From positions 186,001-250,000 of the forward strand of contig NZ_SGXM01000003.1 of assembly GCF_004217045.1 (NCBI RefSeq): a stretch of 64,000 nt of DNA, in the 5' to 3' direction. Below are positions 46,906 through 59,302 of this stretch, in pieces (the first letter of the stretch is position 1; every line of letters starts with the position of its first letter). Source of the stretch: Cupriavidus agavae (GTDB lineage Bacteria > Pseudomonadota > Gammaproteobacteria > Burkholderiales > Burkholderiaceae). The notes beneath the pieces are model-generated. The model saw nothing but the letters and a program-made list of their open reading frames with translations, made no database searches and was not told where the DNA came from. The position numbers and the translations under genes are program-made.

Positions 46906-47778
46906 ATGACGGTTGTGGACGGCCACGCTGCCCCTGACGATACCCCTGACGACGACGCCCGCGACGACGCGAAGCGCGCCGGCATCCAATCCATCGAGGT
47001 TGGCTTCCGGCTGTTGCAGGCGCTGGCGGCGTCGCCGCGCGCGATGATGCTGCGCGACCTGGCCGCCGCCGCCGATATGAACCCGGCCAAGGCGCACCGC
47101 TATCTGGTGAGCTTCCAGCGGCTGGGCGCAGTGACGCAGGATGCGGCCAGCCAGCGCTACGACCTTGGCCCGTTTGCGCTCGAACTGGGGCTGGCCGGCC
47201 TGAACCGGCTCGATCCGGTGCGCAAGGCACGGCCCGTGCTCTCGCAGTTGCGCGACGAAATCGACCAGACCGCCGGCATCGCCGTCTGGGGCAACCATGG
47301 GCCGACCATCGTCCACTGGGAGGAATCGAGCCACCCGGTCAGCGTGAGCCTGCGGCTTGGCGATGTGATGCCGCTGCTGAACTCGGCCACGGGGCGGCTC
47401 TACGGCGCGTACCTGTCGCGCCGCCAGACGCTGCCGCTGATCGAGCGCGAACTGGCCACGCGCGGCGACGTGGCGCTGCCCGACATGCCGGCGACGCTGG
47501 CCGAATACGACGCGATCTGCGCCGAGGTGCGCCAGCGCGGCGCGGCGCGCACGCGCGGCGGCGTGCTGCCGGGCATCAACGCGATCTCCACGCCGGTGTT
47601 CGACGCCAACGGACATCTGTCGATGGCGCTGATCGTGCTCGGCGCGCAAAGCGTATTCGATGCAGAATGGGGCGGTGCGGTGGATCGGCGTGTGCGCGAC
47701 CTCGCGCGGCAGATTTCGACGGAACTCGGTTACCGTGGCCACAGCCAAGCGGCCGGACAGGACGGCCAACCCTCGTAA
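46906..47778 (+). CDS. IclR-family transcriptional regulator
   Basis: 290 residues. N-terminal winged helix (GFRLLQALAASPRAMMLRDLAAAADMNPAKAHRYLVSFQ, part shown at about 32-70) and C-terminal effector domain (GNHGPTIVHWEES, LNSATGRLYGAYL, ISTPVFDANGHLSMALIV). A 25-residue acidic leader (DDTPDDDARDDAK) precedes the HTH. It is divergent from the FAH-family gene. Confidence 0.92.
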   Translation: MTVVDGHAAPDDTPDDDARDDAKRAGIQSIEVGFRLLQALAASPRAMMLRDLAAAADMNPAKAHRYLVSFQRLGAVTQDAASQRYDLGPFALELGLAGLNRLDPVRKARPVLSQLRDEIDQTAGIAVWGNHGPTIVHWEESSHPVSVSLRLGDVMPLLNSATGRLYGAYLSRRQTLPLIERELATRGDVALPDMPATLAEYDAICAEVRQRGAARTRGGVLPGINAISTPVFDANGHLSMALIVLGAQSVFDAEWGGAVDRRVRDLARQISTELGYRGHSQAAGQDGQPS

Positions 47779-48814
47779 GCCAGGCTCCCGCACGCGCGGG
47801 GCCTCGCGCCTGCGCCGCTGGCTGGCGGTGCTCGTGGTGGTGGCGGTGGCACATGTGGTGCTGCTGTTCGGCCTGCTGCGCATGCCGGTTCCCAGCTTGC
47901 CGGACCTGAAGCAGATTCCGGCGCTCGAAGCGATCCTGCTGCCGCCTCCGGCACCCCCGGCCCCTCCGGCCCGACCGCGCGTGCCCCCGCAGGCGCGCCC
48001 GGCCCCGCCCAGCCCGACACCCGCCCCGCAACCGGAACCCGACGCGCCGGCGCTGGCCACCTCGCCCGGCGGCGACACCACGGCCCATGCCGGCGCGGGC
48101 GGTGCCGGCAGCACGGCGGAGGGTGCCAAGGGCGCCCCTGCCGCACCGGCCGAGGCACCGGCGGCGCCCGCGCCACGCTATGCCGCGCCGCCTTCGGTGA
48201 CGCTGCGCTACGCGAGCTTCGTCAATGGCGTGCAGAACCCCGACGGCATCATCCGCTGGGAGCAGGACGGCCGCCAATACCGGCTGGCCGTCGAGACCCG
48301 CGTACTGTGGTTCCGCTTCGTGTTCGAAAGCCAGGGCAACATGACCGAGCGCGGCCTGCAGCCCACGCGCTATGAGGAGGCGCGCCGCAACAAGCGCGCG
48401 GTGGCCCGCTTCGACCATGCCGCGAACATGGTGGTGTTTGAAACGCGTGGTGGACAGGCGCCGATGCCGGCAAACTTCCAGGACCGCTTCAGCGTGTTCC
48501 TGCAACTGGTGGGATGGGCACGCGGCGACCCGCAACGCTACGTCACGCCTGGCGCTACGGAGTCGTTCAGTGTGGCAGATACAACGGAAGTCGAGCCGAT
48601 GCAGGTGCAGTACGTGGGCGAGGAAAACATCGATATCGGCACCGGGATGGTGCGTACACGCCACTTCGTGCGCCTGCCCCGGCACCCGGGAGACCAGCGG
48701 CGCGTGGAAATCTGGCTCGCACCGTCGCTCGACTGGATGCCCGCGCGCTTGCGTCAGACGGAACCCGATGGCACACAAATCGATCTCGTCTATCGTAGTA
48801 GTGAAGGGCGGTGA
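47735..48814 (+). CDS. DUF3108 protein with membrane anchor and Pro-rich linker
   Basis: 359 residues from a GTG at 47735 (GGAA upstream), overlapping the end of the IclR gene by 44 bases; a start further upstream would overlap more. N-terminal positive patch and membrane helix (WLAVLVVVAVAHVVLLFGLL), a Pro/Ala-rich TonB-like linker (about 60-145), then a periplasmic DUF3108 domain (SVTLRYASFVNGVQNPDG, RQYRLAVETRVLWF, RVEIWLAPSLDWMPARLRQ). Function unknown. Confidence 0.82.
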   Translation: MATAKRPDRTANPRKPGSRTRGASRLRRWLAVLVVVAVAHVVLLFGLLRMPVPSLPDLKQIPALEAILLPPPAPPAPPARPRVPPQARPAPPSPTPAPQPEPDAPALATSPGGDTTAHAGAGGAGSTAEGAKGAPAAPAEAPAAPAPRYAAPPSVTLRYASFVNGVQNPDGIIRWEQDGRQYRLAVETRVLWFRFVFESQGNMTERGLQPTRYEEARRNKRAVARFDHAANMVVFETRGGQAPMPANFQDRFSVFLQLVGWARGDPQRYVTPGATESFSVADTTEVEPMQVQYVGEENIDIGTGMVRTRHFVRLPRHPGDQRRVEIWLAPSLDWMPARLRQTEPDGTQIDLVYRSSEGR

Positions 48815-48847
48815 CGTGACTGCCGTGACAACACGGGAAACTGCAAC

Positions 48848-49678
48848 ATGCCTGACACAGTTTTGCAGCGAATCCAGGCCGGCGACATCGGTCTTCAAAT
48901 TGCCATCGACGGACGCGACGGCCCCTGGGTGGTGCTGGTCCATGCGCTCGGGGCCAACCTGTCGATGTGGGACGAGACGGCCCGCCATCTGGCGCCGCGC
49001 TATCGCGTGCTGCGGATCGACCTGCGCGGCCATGGCGGCAGCGATGCACCGGTGGGCGCCTACACCATGGCGCGGCTGGCAGATGATGTGATCGCAGCCA
49101 TGGACGCCCTCGATATCGGCCAGGCGCATGTCTGCGGCGTATCGGTGGGCGGCATGGTGGCCCAGACGCTGGGCGTGCGGCACGCGGGACGGCTGCTGTC
49201 GCTGACGCTGGTCGACACGATCGACCATACGCCGATGTCGGCCCATCCGATGTGGGCCAACCGCATCGGCCAGGCGGAAGCGCACGGCATGCAGGGCATG
49301 CGCGATACCACGCTGGAACGGTGGCTGACGCCGGCTTACCGGGAGGCCCATCCGGACCAGGTGGAGCGCATTGGCGAGATGCTGCGCGGTACGCCGGTGC
49401 ATGGATTCGTGGGCGTGGCGCAGGCCATCGTCGCATTCGACCTGGCCGAAGCCATCGGCCGGATCCAGTGTCCGACGCTGGTGGTGGTGGGAGACAAGGA
49501 CGAAGGCGCGCCGGTATCGATGGCCCAATCCATTGCCGGCAAGATTCATGGTGCCAAGCTGGAGGTGCTGCCGGATGCCGCGCATCTGTCCTTCATCGAG
49601 CAGCCGGAACGGTTCCACGCGGCGCTCGACAGCTTCCTGGGTCACGCGGCATGTGGCGGCCAGTGTGATATTCCGTAA
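48848..49678 (+). CDS. Alpha/beta hydrolase, PcaD (3-oxoadipate enol-lactonase)-like
   Basis: 276 residues. VLVHALGANLSMWD (oxyanion side), nucleophile elbow GVSVGG (Ser99), acid in VVGDKDEG and His in AAHLSFIEQPERF. Sequence style resembles PcaD, but without catechol genes nearby the substrate is not assured. Cytoplasmic. It begins 33 bases after the DUF3108 gene. Confidence 0.84.
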   Translation: MPDTVLQRIQAGDIGLQIAIDGRDGPWVVLVHALGANLSMWDETARHLAPRYRVLRIDLRGHGGSDAPVGAYTMARLADDVIAAMDALDIGQAHVCGVSVGGMVAQTLGVRHAGRLLSLTLVDTIDHTPMSAHPMWANRIGQAEAHGMQGMRDTTLERWLTPAYREAHPDQVERIGEMLRGTPVHGFVGVAQAIVAFDLAEAIGRIQCPTLVVVGDKDEGAPVSMAQSIAGKIHGAKLEVLPDAAHLSFIEQPERFHAALDSFLGHAACGGQCDIP

Positions 49679-49887
49679 CGCAACGGTGTGGTTCGCAACA
49701 CAGTAATGCCCGGCGCTCAAGAAACTTGCAGATCGCGCCGATGCCCAACAGTATGAGGGCAGCAAGAACAGCAGGCACGAGGCGGGTCCCAGAACTTGAA
49801 TTACGGACCGCTACCCTCAGCTTGGAGAGGAAATCGCGCCGGTTCCGGCTGGAACGCGGCGCCAACCATACGCCAGGAGGTAGTGCG

Positions 49888-50145
49888 ATGCAAATGATCT
49901 ACAACAGCGACAACTATTGCATTGTCGAGTTTGGAGCAGATGTCGAGCATGCGACCCTTGCCTCGGGCGGCTACGAAATCGTCGACAAGAACCTGAAACG
50001 CGAAATTTTCCTCGGCGGCCATATGGCCGAGACCTTCCGCGCCGATGTGACCCGTCTGATCGAGTCAGAGCCTTCCGTGGAAGAAGTGGACGAGTTTCTC
50101 GGCAAGTTCGACACCGTGATGAACAACCCGCTGGTCATGCATTGA
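49888..50145 (+). CDS. DUF3567 family protein
   Basis: 85 residues from the ATG at 49888, with a perfect AGGAGG 7 bases upstream; the longer frame back to 49726 is noncoding. The conserved text YNSDNYCIVEFGAD and GYEIVDKNLKREIFLGG typifies this small, uncharacterised beta-proteobacterial family. Confidence 0.88.
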   Translation: MQMIYNSDNYCIVEFGADVEHATLASGGYEIVDKNLKREIFLGGHMAETFRADVTRLIESEPSVEEVDEFLGKFDTVMNNPLVMH

Positions 50146-50184
50146 TGCCCTGACATGCGTTGACCGCGCACGGCCCACTGGACG

Positions 50185-50209
50185 ACGCCCGCTGCCGCGG
50201 GCGTTTTTA
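50185..50209 (+). terminator. Rho-independent terminator after the DUF3567 gene
   Basis: ACGCCCGC and GCGGGCGT (8-base stem) around TGCC, followed by TTTT. Confidence 0.85.
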
Positions 50210-50222
50210 TTTGGTCTTGCCG

Positions 50223-50615
50223 TCAGTACTGTTCCCAGGGCAGGCCGTCGTGGCGCCAGCCGTTGACCGTGTTGCGGTGGCGCTGGGGGTCGAGATCGCC
50301 CTCGAAGCCGTGCAGGACGTTGTAGACCGTGGTGAAGCCTGCGCCTTCCAGCGCACGCGCGGCGGCCGCCGAGCGGTTGCCGCTACGGCAGATCAGCACC
50401 ACGGGCCGCGCCGAGGCGTGGCCCGCCAGCTTCTTCACGGCCTGGACGAAGTGCGGATTGACCTCCCAGTCCGGCCCATCGTTCCAGGGCACGTTGTGCG
50501 CGCCCTGCGGGTGGCCGACGAACAGGTATTCCATTTCGCTGCGGCAGTCGATGAACAGCCCGTCGGGTTCGGCATCGAGCAGGGTGCGGGCGTCGCTGGG
50601 CGTGAGGTGTTGCAT
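50223..50615 (-). CDS. Rhodanese-like domain protein
   Basis: 130 residues, a single rhodanese domain with the active-site loop CRSGNRS (Cys76) and FIDCRSEMEYLFVGHPQGAHNVP. Cytoplasmic sulfurtransferase or related; partner unknown. It faces metH divergently. Confidence 0.9.
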   Translation of the reverse strand: MQHLTPSDARTLLDAEPDGLFIDCRSEMEYLFVGHPQGAHNVPWNDGPDWEVNPHFVQAVKKLAGHASARPVVLICRSGNRSAAAARALEGAGFTTVYNVLHGFEGDLDPQRHRNTVNGWRHDGLPWEQY

Positions 50616-50755
50616 GGCGTGGCGTGGGGTCAGGGCGTTCGGGAAGGCGTACGGTGGCGTATGCGTCTCTCAGTGTAGGCGCGGGCGCCGGCGCTGACAA
50701 CCGCGCGGGCGCCGCCGCACGCAGGCCGACGAGGCGCCCGCGATTCCTTGATCTA

Positions 50756-50766
50756 CCTGATAAAAT
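50756..50766 (+). promoter_or_regulatory. Candidate extended -10 of metH
   Basis: CCTGATAAAAT resembles an extended -10 (TGnTAnAAT). The same 11 bases occur before argS (59751-59761). There is no good -35. It lies about 80 bases ahead of the metH start. Confidence 0.45.
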
Positions 50767-50844
50767 CGCAATCTTGCCCAAATTGTGCGCCAGCCGGCCG
50801 TTAATCCGTTATCCGTCCGTTGGTCACCCCCGAGTAGAGCCTTC

Positions 50845-51900
50845 ATGAGCGCCGTCCAGTCCGTCCCCCGCCCCTATACCCGGGCCGCCAGCCTTCCCAG
50901 GCTGCTCCGTGAACGAATCCTGATTCTCGACGGCGCGATGGGCACCATGATCCAGCGCTACAAGCTGGGCGAGGCCGAGTACCGCGGCACGCGCTTCGCG
51001 GACCACCCGATTGACGTCAAGGGCAACAACGAGCTGTTGCTGCTGACGCGCCCCGAGGTCATCAGCGAGATCCACGAGCAGTACCTGGCCGCCGGCGCCG
51101 ACCTGATCGAGACCAACACCTTCGGCGCCACGCGCGTGGCGCAGGAAGACTACAAGATGGCCGACCTGGCGTACGAGATGAACGTCGAGGCCGCCCGGCT
51201 GGCGCGCCTTGCCTGCGACAAGTACAGCACGCCCGAGAAGCCGCGCTTCGTGGCCGGCGCGTTCGGCCCGACGCCGAAGACCGCCAGCATCAGCCCGGAC
51301 GTGAACGACCCCGGCGCGCGCAACGTCACGTTCGAGGAACTGCGCCATTCGTACTACGAACAGGGCAAGGCGCTGCTCGAAGGCGGCGCCGACGTGTTCC
51401 TGGTCGAGACGATCTTCGACACGCTCAACGCCAAGGCCGCGCTGTTCGCCATCGACCAGCTCTTCGAGGACACCGGCGAGCGCGTGCCCGTGATGATCTC
51501 GGGCACCGTGACCGACGCCTCGGGGCGCATCCTCTCGGGCCAGACCGTCGAGGCGTTCTGGAACAGCCTGCGCCACGCCCGTCCGGTTACCTTCGGCCTG
51601 AACTGCGCGCTGGGCGCCACGCTGATGCGCCCGTACGTGGCCGAACTGGCCAAGATCTGCGACGCCGCCGTGTCGTGCTACCCCAACGCCGGCCTGCCGA
51701 ACCCGATGAGCGACACCGGCTTCGACGAGACCCCGGAAGTCACCTCGGCGCTGGTCGAGGAATTCGCGGCCTCGGGCCTCGTGAACCTGGTGGGCGGCTG
51801 CTGCGGCACGACGCCGGACCATATCGCGGCCATCGCCAAGCGGGTGGCCAACAAGGCCCCGCGTGCGTGGGCGAACTACAGCGAAGACGCTGCCGCCTGA
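50845..51900 (+). CDS. metH: Methionine synthase, homocysteine-binding module
   Basis: 351 residues, equal to only the first domain of the usual ~1,200-residue MetH. It has [36 protein letters not shown] and the zinc-thiolate motif [11 protein letters not shown]. Provides the homocysteine site in cobalamin-dependent methionine synthesis. The remaining domains are in the next gene, 34 bases away; such a split is common in this lineage and reading frames are intact. Confidence 0.95.
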   Translation: MSAVQSVPRPYTRAASLPRLLRERILILDGAMGTMIQRYKLGEAEYRGTRFADHPIDVKGNNELLLLTRPEVISEIHEQYLAAGADLIETNTFGATRVAQEDYKMADLAYEMNVEAARLARLACDKYSTPEKPRFVAGAFGPTPKTASISPDVNDPGARNVTFEELRHSYYEQGKALLEGGADVFLVETIFDTLNAKAALFAIDQLFEDTGERVPVMISGTVTDASGRILSGQTVEAFWNSLRHARPVTFGLNCALGATLMRPYVAELAKICDAAVSCYPNAGLPNPMSDTGFDETPEVTSALVEEFAASGLVNLVGGCCGTTPDHIAAIAKRVANKAPRAWANYSEDAAA

Positions 51901-51934
51901 CCCATCGCCCGCCCCGAGCCCAGAGAAAAGAATC

Positions 51935-54682
<2,748 letters not shown>

Positions 54683-54997
54683 GCGCCGAAGTCGCAGCTG
54701 TAAGCAGTTGCAATGGCCGGGACGCCGCTCGCCAGTGGCCTCCCGGCTTTTTGTTGCCCGCGCAGGCTGCCCGGCACGTTGAAAACCAAGGGAATGACGA
54801 TGGAGGCAGGCCTGGCGGGTGCCCGTGGATGGCGTCCCGCGCATGTCCGTAATGTCTTCACTACTGCTTACAGGGCATTACAAGTGCTCACAGACCGGCA
54901 TGGGAGCCGTCCCTAGACTGGACTCCAGTTCACGTGACACCGCGTGAATGCCGCGGCGAATACTCGCCGCGGCGCATCCAGACAAGGAGTCTCATCC
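54683..54997. other. 315-base intergenic region metH to small secreted protein
   Basis: A metH terminator is likely: GCCGGGA (54716-54722) and TCCCGGC (54741-54747) followed by TTTTT. The rest is noncoding; an open frame at 54713-54916 has no support. Confidence 0.6.
54716..54752 (+). terminator. Rho-independent terminator after metH
   Basis: GCCGGGA pairs with TCCCGGC across an 18-base loop, followed by five T. Confidence 0.7.
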
Positions 54998-55378
54998 ATG
55001 AAGAAGCTGCTGATCTCGCTGTCCGCCCTGTCGTTCGCCGCCGCCTCGTCGCTGGCGATGGCCCAGGGCACGGGTGTTACTGCCGGTTCGCAGGCCGGCG
55101 GCGGCCTGTCGGCCACCACGCCGGCTTCGCCGTCGGGCAGCCTGGGGGCGGGCGCCAATGCCGGCGTCAACGCGGGCGGCGCTGCAGGCGGGGCGGTGAC
55201 GCCGGCCAGCCCGGGCGCCGCCGATCCGGCCACCCACGCTGACAAGGCGGACAAGACCGACAAGGCGGGCAAGACGCGGCAGGGCCACGCCAGCAAGTCG
55301 AAGTCGAAGAAGGACGGCGCGAAGACCAGCGCGCTGGGCGCCTCGGCCGGTGCGGACGCCGGAACCAGGATCCAGTAA
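54998..55378 (+). CDS. Small secreted Gly/Ala-rich protein with Lys-rich tail
   Basis: 126 residues. Signal peptide of about 22 residues (LISLSALSFAAASSLAMAQG, cut after AMA). The mature part is Gly/Ala/Ser-rich, then a basic stretch (DKADKTDKAGKTRQGHASKSK). AAGGAGT precedes the ATG. Low complexity; no known domain. Probably periplasmic. Confidence 0.8.
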   Translation: MKKLLISLSALSFAAASSLAMAQGTGVTAGSQAGGGLSATTPASPSGSLGAGANAGVNAGGAAGGAVTPASPGAADPATHADKADKTDKAGKTRQGHASKSKSKKDGAKTSALGASAGADAGTRIQ

Positions 55379-55553
55379 GCCACGCCGCCGGCCGGCGGGG
55401 AGCGGCGGGACCCTCCAGACTGCCAGCTTCCCACCCCATGACCGGTCAATGACGGGCGCCTCGACGGCGCCCGTCGTCGTTTCCGACCCGGCGTCGACGC
55501 GGTGCAGCAGAATCCCCCCGCCCGTGGGCCGGCAAGGCCGCCAGCGCCAGCCA

Positions 55554-55566
55554 TGTCAGCCTGACA
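55554..55566. promoter_or_regulatory. Perfect inverted repeat TGTCAG-C-CTGACA
   Basis: A 13-base palindrome 98 bases before the response-regulator gene, a possible operator or autoregulatory site. Confidence 0.45.
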
Positions 55567-55663
55567 CCGACATCTTCCGCGCGGCGCCGGCACTACAATG
55601 CAGGAAACCGGCCCGGTTCGTGCTTCGGCAGCCCGGCCGTACCCCTCACCGTGGAGACACCCG

Positions 55664-56296
55664 ATGATTCGCGTCTTGATCGCCGACGATCATGAGATCG
55701 TGCGCGCCGGTCTGCGCCAGTTCATTTCAGAGGAGCCCGACATCAAGGTGACGGGCGAAGCCGCGAGCGGCGATGAAGTGATGGCGCAGTTGCGCGACAG
55801 CGAGTTCGACGTACTCGTACTCGACATCTCGATGCCTGACCGCAATGGCATCGATGTGCTGAAACTGATCCGACAGCGCCTGCCCAACCTGCCGGTGCTG
55901 ATCCTTTCCACTTACCCGGAAGACCAGTACGCGATCAACCTGATCCGTGCGGGAGCCTCTGGCTACCTGACGAAGGAGTCCGCGCCGGACGATCTCGTCA
56001 AGGCCATCCGCACCGTGGCGCAGGGCCGCCGCTATGTAAGCCCGACCGTGGCCGACCTGCTGATCGGCGGGCTCGACAAGCCGACCGAACAGCCCGTGCA
56101 CCAGACGCTGTCCGAGCGCGAGTTCCAGATCTTCTGCAAACTCTCGCGCGGCCAGTCGGTCTCGGTGATCGCCGACGAACTGTTCCTGAGCGTGAAGACG
56201 GTGAGCACCTACCGCTCGCGCATCCTGGAGAAAATGGGCATGAAGACCAACGCCGACCTGACCTACTACGCCATCAAGAACGGCCTGGTCGAATAG
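55664..56296 (+). CDS. NarL/FixJ-family response regulator
   Basis: 210 residues from MIRVLIADDHE. Receiver: acidic pair ADDHE, phospho-Asp54 (LVLDISMPDRNG), LILSTYPEDQYA, Lys in YLTKESAP. C-terminal LuxR-type HTH (TLSEREFQIFCKLSRGQSVSVIADELFLSVKTVSTYRSRI, residues about 148-200). It is likely phosphorylated by the convergent CHASE3 kinase 0.6 kb downstream. Confidence 0.93.
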   Translation: MIRVLIADDHEIVRAGLRQFISEEPDIKVTGEAASGDEVMAQLRDSEFDVLVLDISMPDRNGIDVLKLIRQRLPNLPVLILSTYPEDQYAINLIRAGASGYLTKESAPDDLVKAIRTVAQGRRYVSPTVADLLIGGLDKPTEQPVHQTLSEREFQIFCKLSRGQSVSVIADELFLSVKTVSTYRSRILEKMGMKTNADLTYYAIKNGLVE

Positions 56297-56353
56297 GAAT
56301 CCCCGTCAAAAGCCGGACCCGCTATCGCATAACGCACCCCCGCATCATCCACC

Positions 56354-56761
56354 ATGCCGGAGCACGCCACGGCCTCTTCCCCACGCTCGCTGCGAGTCCT
56401 CCTGATCGAGGATTCGGAGGTGCTGCGGGGCATGCTGCTGGAATACCTCACCGCCTTCCCGTTCGTGCGGGAGGTGGACTGGGCAGATACCGAAAGCATG
56501 GCGGTAGGACTGGCCTCGCGCGGCAACTACGACGTGGTGATCGTTGACCTGCAGCTGCGCCAGGGCAACGGCATCAACGTGCTGCGCGAGATGCAGCGCG
56601 CGAGCCTGCCGGGCATCCGCATCGTCTACACGAACCACGCGCAGGTCTCGATGTACCGTCGCCAGTGCACCGATGCGGGCGCGGACTATTTCTTCGACAA
56701 GTCGCTGGAACTGGAACAGGTGTTCCGGGTGATCGAGGATTATGCGACCTCGGCGGATTGA
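56354..56761 (+). CDS. Stand-alone receiver-domain protein
   Basis: 135 residues with no output domain. All phosphorylation residues are present: Glu19-Asp20 (LIEDSE), Asp65 (VIVDLQL), Thr93 (VYTNH) and Lys116 (FFDKS). Follows the NarL-type regulator by 57 bases. It may compete for or relay phosphate from the adjacent kinase. Confidence 0.88.
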   Translation: MPEHATASSPRSLRVLLIEDSEVLRGMLLEYLTAFPFVREVDWADTESMAVGLASRGNYDVVIVDLQLRQGNGINVLREMQRASLPGIRIVYTNHAQVSMYRRQCTDAGADYFFDKSLELEQVFRVIEDYATSAD

Positions 56762-56865
56762 AGGCGGGCCCGCTTCGGCCTTTGACTGTCTTCCCTGTCT
56801 TCCCTGTCTTTCCTCTCCCCCGACCCCTCGCCCGCTGAGCGGAAGAGGGGCGCAGAAACAACCCC

Positions 56866-58257
56866 CTATACCTCTGCCGCCGCCTCCGGAGGCGCCAGCA
56901 CCGTCGTCGTCAACGGCACTTCGGTCCGGATCGACACGCCATGCTCGGGCGACGAATCCACGTGCATCGTGCCACCCAGTGCCAGCACGCGCTGTTCCAT
57001 CCCAAGCAGGCCATGGTGGCCGGCCGTGGTGCTGACGTCGAAATCGGGCGGCATGCCCCGGCCGTTGTCGCGCACGGTCAGCGTGAGCTGCTGTTCGGTG
57101 CAGGCCAGGCCCACATAGACCTTGGTGGCCTCGGCGTACTTGCTGGCGTTGTTGAGCGATTCCTGCACGATGCGGTACATGGCGATCGCGGCGTTGTCGC
57201 GTAGCTGCGGCAGCGATTCCGGCAGTTCCAGCTGCGTCTCCCACTGGTTGCGGGCGCCTACGTCCTCCACCAGCTGGACGATGGCCTCGCGCAGCCCCAG
57301 GTTCAGCAGCACCGTGGGGCGCAGATCTTCTATCAGCCGCCGCTTGATCTGGATCGCCTGGTCGGCGTGCTGCATCACGCGCGTGATCTTGTCGCGCGCC
57401 TCGGGGTGGGTGGCCTGGACGCGCATCTTGACCCAGTGCAGGTCCAGCTTGATGGCGGTCAGGATGGCGCCGAGTTCGTCGTGCAGTTCCCGCGCCAGCC
57501 GCGTCTTCTCGTCCTCGGTCACGCGCTGCAAGTGGGCCGCCAGTGCGGAAAGCTGCCGGGTGCGCGCGCGCACCTTGCGGTCCAGGCGCGCGCTTTCTTC
57601 CTCGAGCTGGGTACGGGCGGCCTCGGCCATCGTCATGCGGCGCTGGTGTCCCAGCCCCACGGTCACCAGCAGCAGGATGTTGATCGCAGTCAGCAGGCCG
57701 ATGCCGTAGCGCGACAGCTGCAGGTCATGCTCGGCAGCCTCCAGGTTGTGGGTCACGGTGCCCGACTCGCGCACTTGCAGGTGTTCCAGCCCGCGCCGGG
57801 CGCTCTCCATGGTCTGCTTGCCGAAATCGGTGCGGATCATGTCGAGCGCCACGTCGACGTCGCGCTTGCCGTAGACCAGCGTCAGCGCCATCTCGCTGAG
57901 CTTGCGCGTCACGAACTGCGAGGTCTCGCCAAACAGCCGCAGACCCTCGGGGTCCTCGGCGTAATGCTGGCGGATGCGGCCCATCAGCTCGGTGATATGG
58001 GGGAGCGCCTTGTAGTAGGGGTCGAGGTAGCTGTCCTTGCCGGTGAGCAGGTAGCCGCGCTGGCCAGCCTCGGCGTTGACCAGTTCGGCCGCCAGCGCGC
58101 CGAGATCGCTCTGCAGTTGCTGGGAGCGGATGGCCTCGGTGTAGCCCTCGCGCAGGCGCAGGTTGCCGGTTTCGGACGCAATCAGCACGGCCAGGGTCAG
58201 CACGATGCCCCCGGCCAGCAACAGGGAGTTTCTGAGAAGAAGGGAATGCTTGGCCAT
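56866..58257 (-). CDS. CHASE3-domain sensor histidine kinase (HisKA_3 type)
   Basis: 463 residues from MAKHSLLLRNS; starts at 58314 and 58497 are also open but less likely. First membrane helix (LLLAGGIVLTLAVLIA), periplasmic CHASE3 (LGALAAELVNAEAGQRGYLLTGKDSYL), second helix (YGIGLLTAINILLLVTVGL), coiled coil, HisKA_3 with DEKTRLARELHDELG, and ATPase with QESLNNASKYA and RDNGRGM. HisKA_3 kinases pair with NarL-type regulators, here the convergent gene. Confidence 0.93.
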   Translation of the reverse strand: MAKHSLLLRNSLLLAGGIVLTLAVLIASETGNLRLREGYTEAIRSQQLQSDLGALAAELVNAEAGQRGYLLTGKDSYLDPYYKALPHITELMGRIRQHYAEDPEGLRLFGETSQFVTRKLSEMALTLVYGKRDVDVALDMIRTDFGKQTMESARRGLEHLQVRESGTVTHNLEAAEHDLQLSRYGIGLLTAINILLLVTVGLGHQRRMTMAEAARTQLEEESARLDRKVRARTRQLSALAAHLQRVTEDEKTRLARELHDELGAILTAIKLDLHWVKMRVQATHPEARDKITRVMQHADQAIQIKRRLIEDLRPTVLLNLGLREAIVQLVEDVGARNQWETQLELPESLPQLRDNAAIAMYRIVQESLNNASKYAEATKVYVGLACTEQQLTLTVRDNGRGMPPDFDVSTTAGHHGLLGMEQRVLALGGTMHVDSSPEHGVSIRTEVPLTTTVLAPPEAAAEV

Positions 58258-58538
58258 CGGGAAAGTACCGGTTGGAGCGCCGCCCGGCCCGGAGAGGGGC
58301 GCACGAGCGGCCATGGAATCACATAGGTGGAGCGGGGTCAATCGTACCGAGGCGAGCCCGGCGCCGCATCCGGCGCGCGGCCCGGTGCGCTGTAGGACTC
58401 GGCTGACATCTGAATCGGTCAGGTTTCGGTGTGCGGTCAACGGGGCGGCCCCTAGCATGAGGCTATGAGCTTGCGCACCGTGGCGCAAGCCGGGCAAACC
58501 GGAGAGCCGGGGCGCCCGCTAACCTCGGGAGACCGGCC

Positions 58539-58703
58539 ATGCTGTACTACGCACTCGTCTTTTTCGTTGTCGCCCTGGTGGCGGCCATCTTCGGCTTCGG
58601 CGGTATCGCCGCCGGCGCTGTGGAAATCGCCAAGATCTTGTTCTTCATCTTCCTGGTGGTGGCCCTGGTGACCTTCGTGATGGGCCTGGTGCGCCGACGG
58701 TAA
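58539..58703 (+). CDS. DUF1328 small membrane protein
   Basis: 54 residues. GGGAGA precedes the ATG. Two hydrophobic helices ([21 protein letters not shown] and [18 protein letters not shown]) joined by AAGAVEIAK and ending VRRR. This is the usual YtjA/DUF1328 pattern. Followed by a DUF883 gene, a common pairing in stress-related clusters. Confidence 0.93.
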   Translation: MLYYALVFFVVALVAAIFGFGGIAAGAVEIAKILFFIFLVVALVTFVMGLVRRR

Positions 58704-58789
58704 GCGCCAGGATTCGGCTCTCTGCCCGCCGGCGCCGCTGGCGGGCACCATGCTGAAGATCATCCCCAACCGGAAACAGGAGTCAATAC

Positions 58790-59209
58790 ATGCTCACGCA
58801 AAATCCCAAGGTCCGTAAGGAAATCAATCATCTGCATGACAGCGCCGACTCGGCCGTCCGCCAGATCAAGCATGCTGCCCGCGATACCCGCGACGCCATG
58901 GGCCCGGCCTCGGACGAGGTCAAGGCGCTGATCAGCCAGCTGCAGAACACCATCGACGTGCTCACGCACGAAGGCTCGGCCGAGAGCCTGGCCGCCGGCC
59001 GCCGCCTGCGCATGCGGGCCCATGAAGTGGCCGAGCGCATGCGCGAACGCAGCCTGGACGGCATGCACTGGGCGCGCGACCAGGCCAGCGTGGCCGTGGA
59101 CCATGGCCGCCAGCGCGTGGCCGAATCGCCGATGAAGGCCATCGGCATTGCCGCACTGGTGGGCGCCTGCATCGGGCTGATGCTCGCCGGCCGCCGCTCG
59201 GACGAGTAA
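58790..59209 (+). CDS. DUF883 (ElaB/YqjD-like) membrane-tail protein
   Basis: 139 residues: a long amphipathic helix/coiled coil (RKEINHLHDSADSAVRQIKHA, DEVKALISQLQNTIDVL) ending in a C-terminal membrane segment (IGIAALVGACIGLMLAG). ElaB/YqjD proteins bind ribosomes at the membrane in stationary phase in E. coli; the same role is only inferred here. Confidence 0.88.
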   Translation: MLTQNPKVRKEINHLHDSADSAVRQIKHAARDTRDAMGPASDEVKALISQLQNTIDVLTHEGSAESLAAGRRLRMRAHEVAERMRERSLDGMHWARDQASVAVDHGRQRVAESPMKAIGIAALVGACIGLMLAGRRSDE

Positions 59210-59302
59210 CCGGCAAAGGCACCGATTCGACCCAGGGGCCCGGATGGGCCCGGGGTCAACCCCGCAGCAACCCCCTTTCCGGATATATCCCTGATCCGGG
59301 AT

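Noticed and set aside
50616..50844. Cobalamin or SAM riboswitch before metH
   Set aside because: The interval has no B12-box-like core or SAM-type multi-stem junction that I can recognise.
54713..54916. 67-residue open frame after metH
   Set aside because: It spans the metH terminator, has no ribosome site and no recognisable features.
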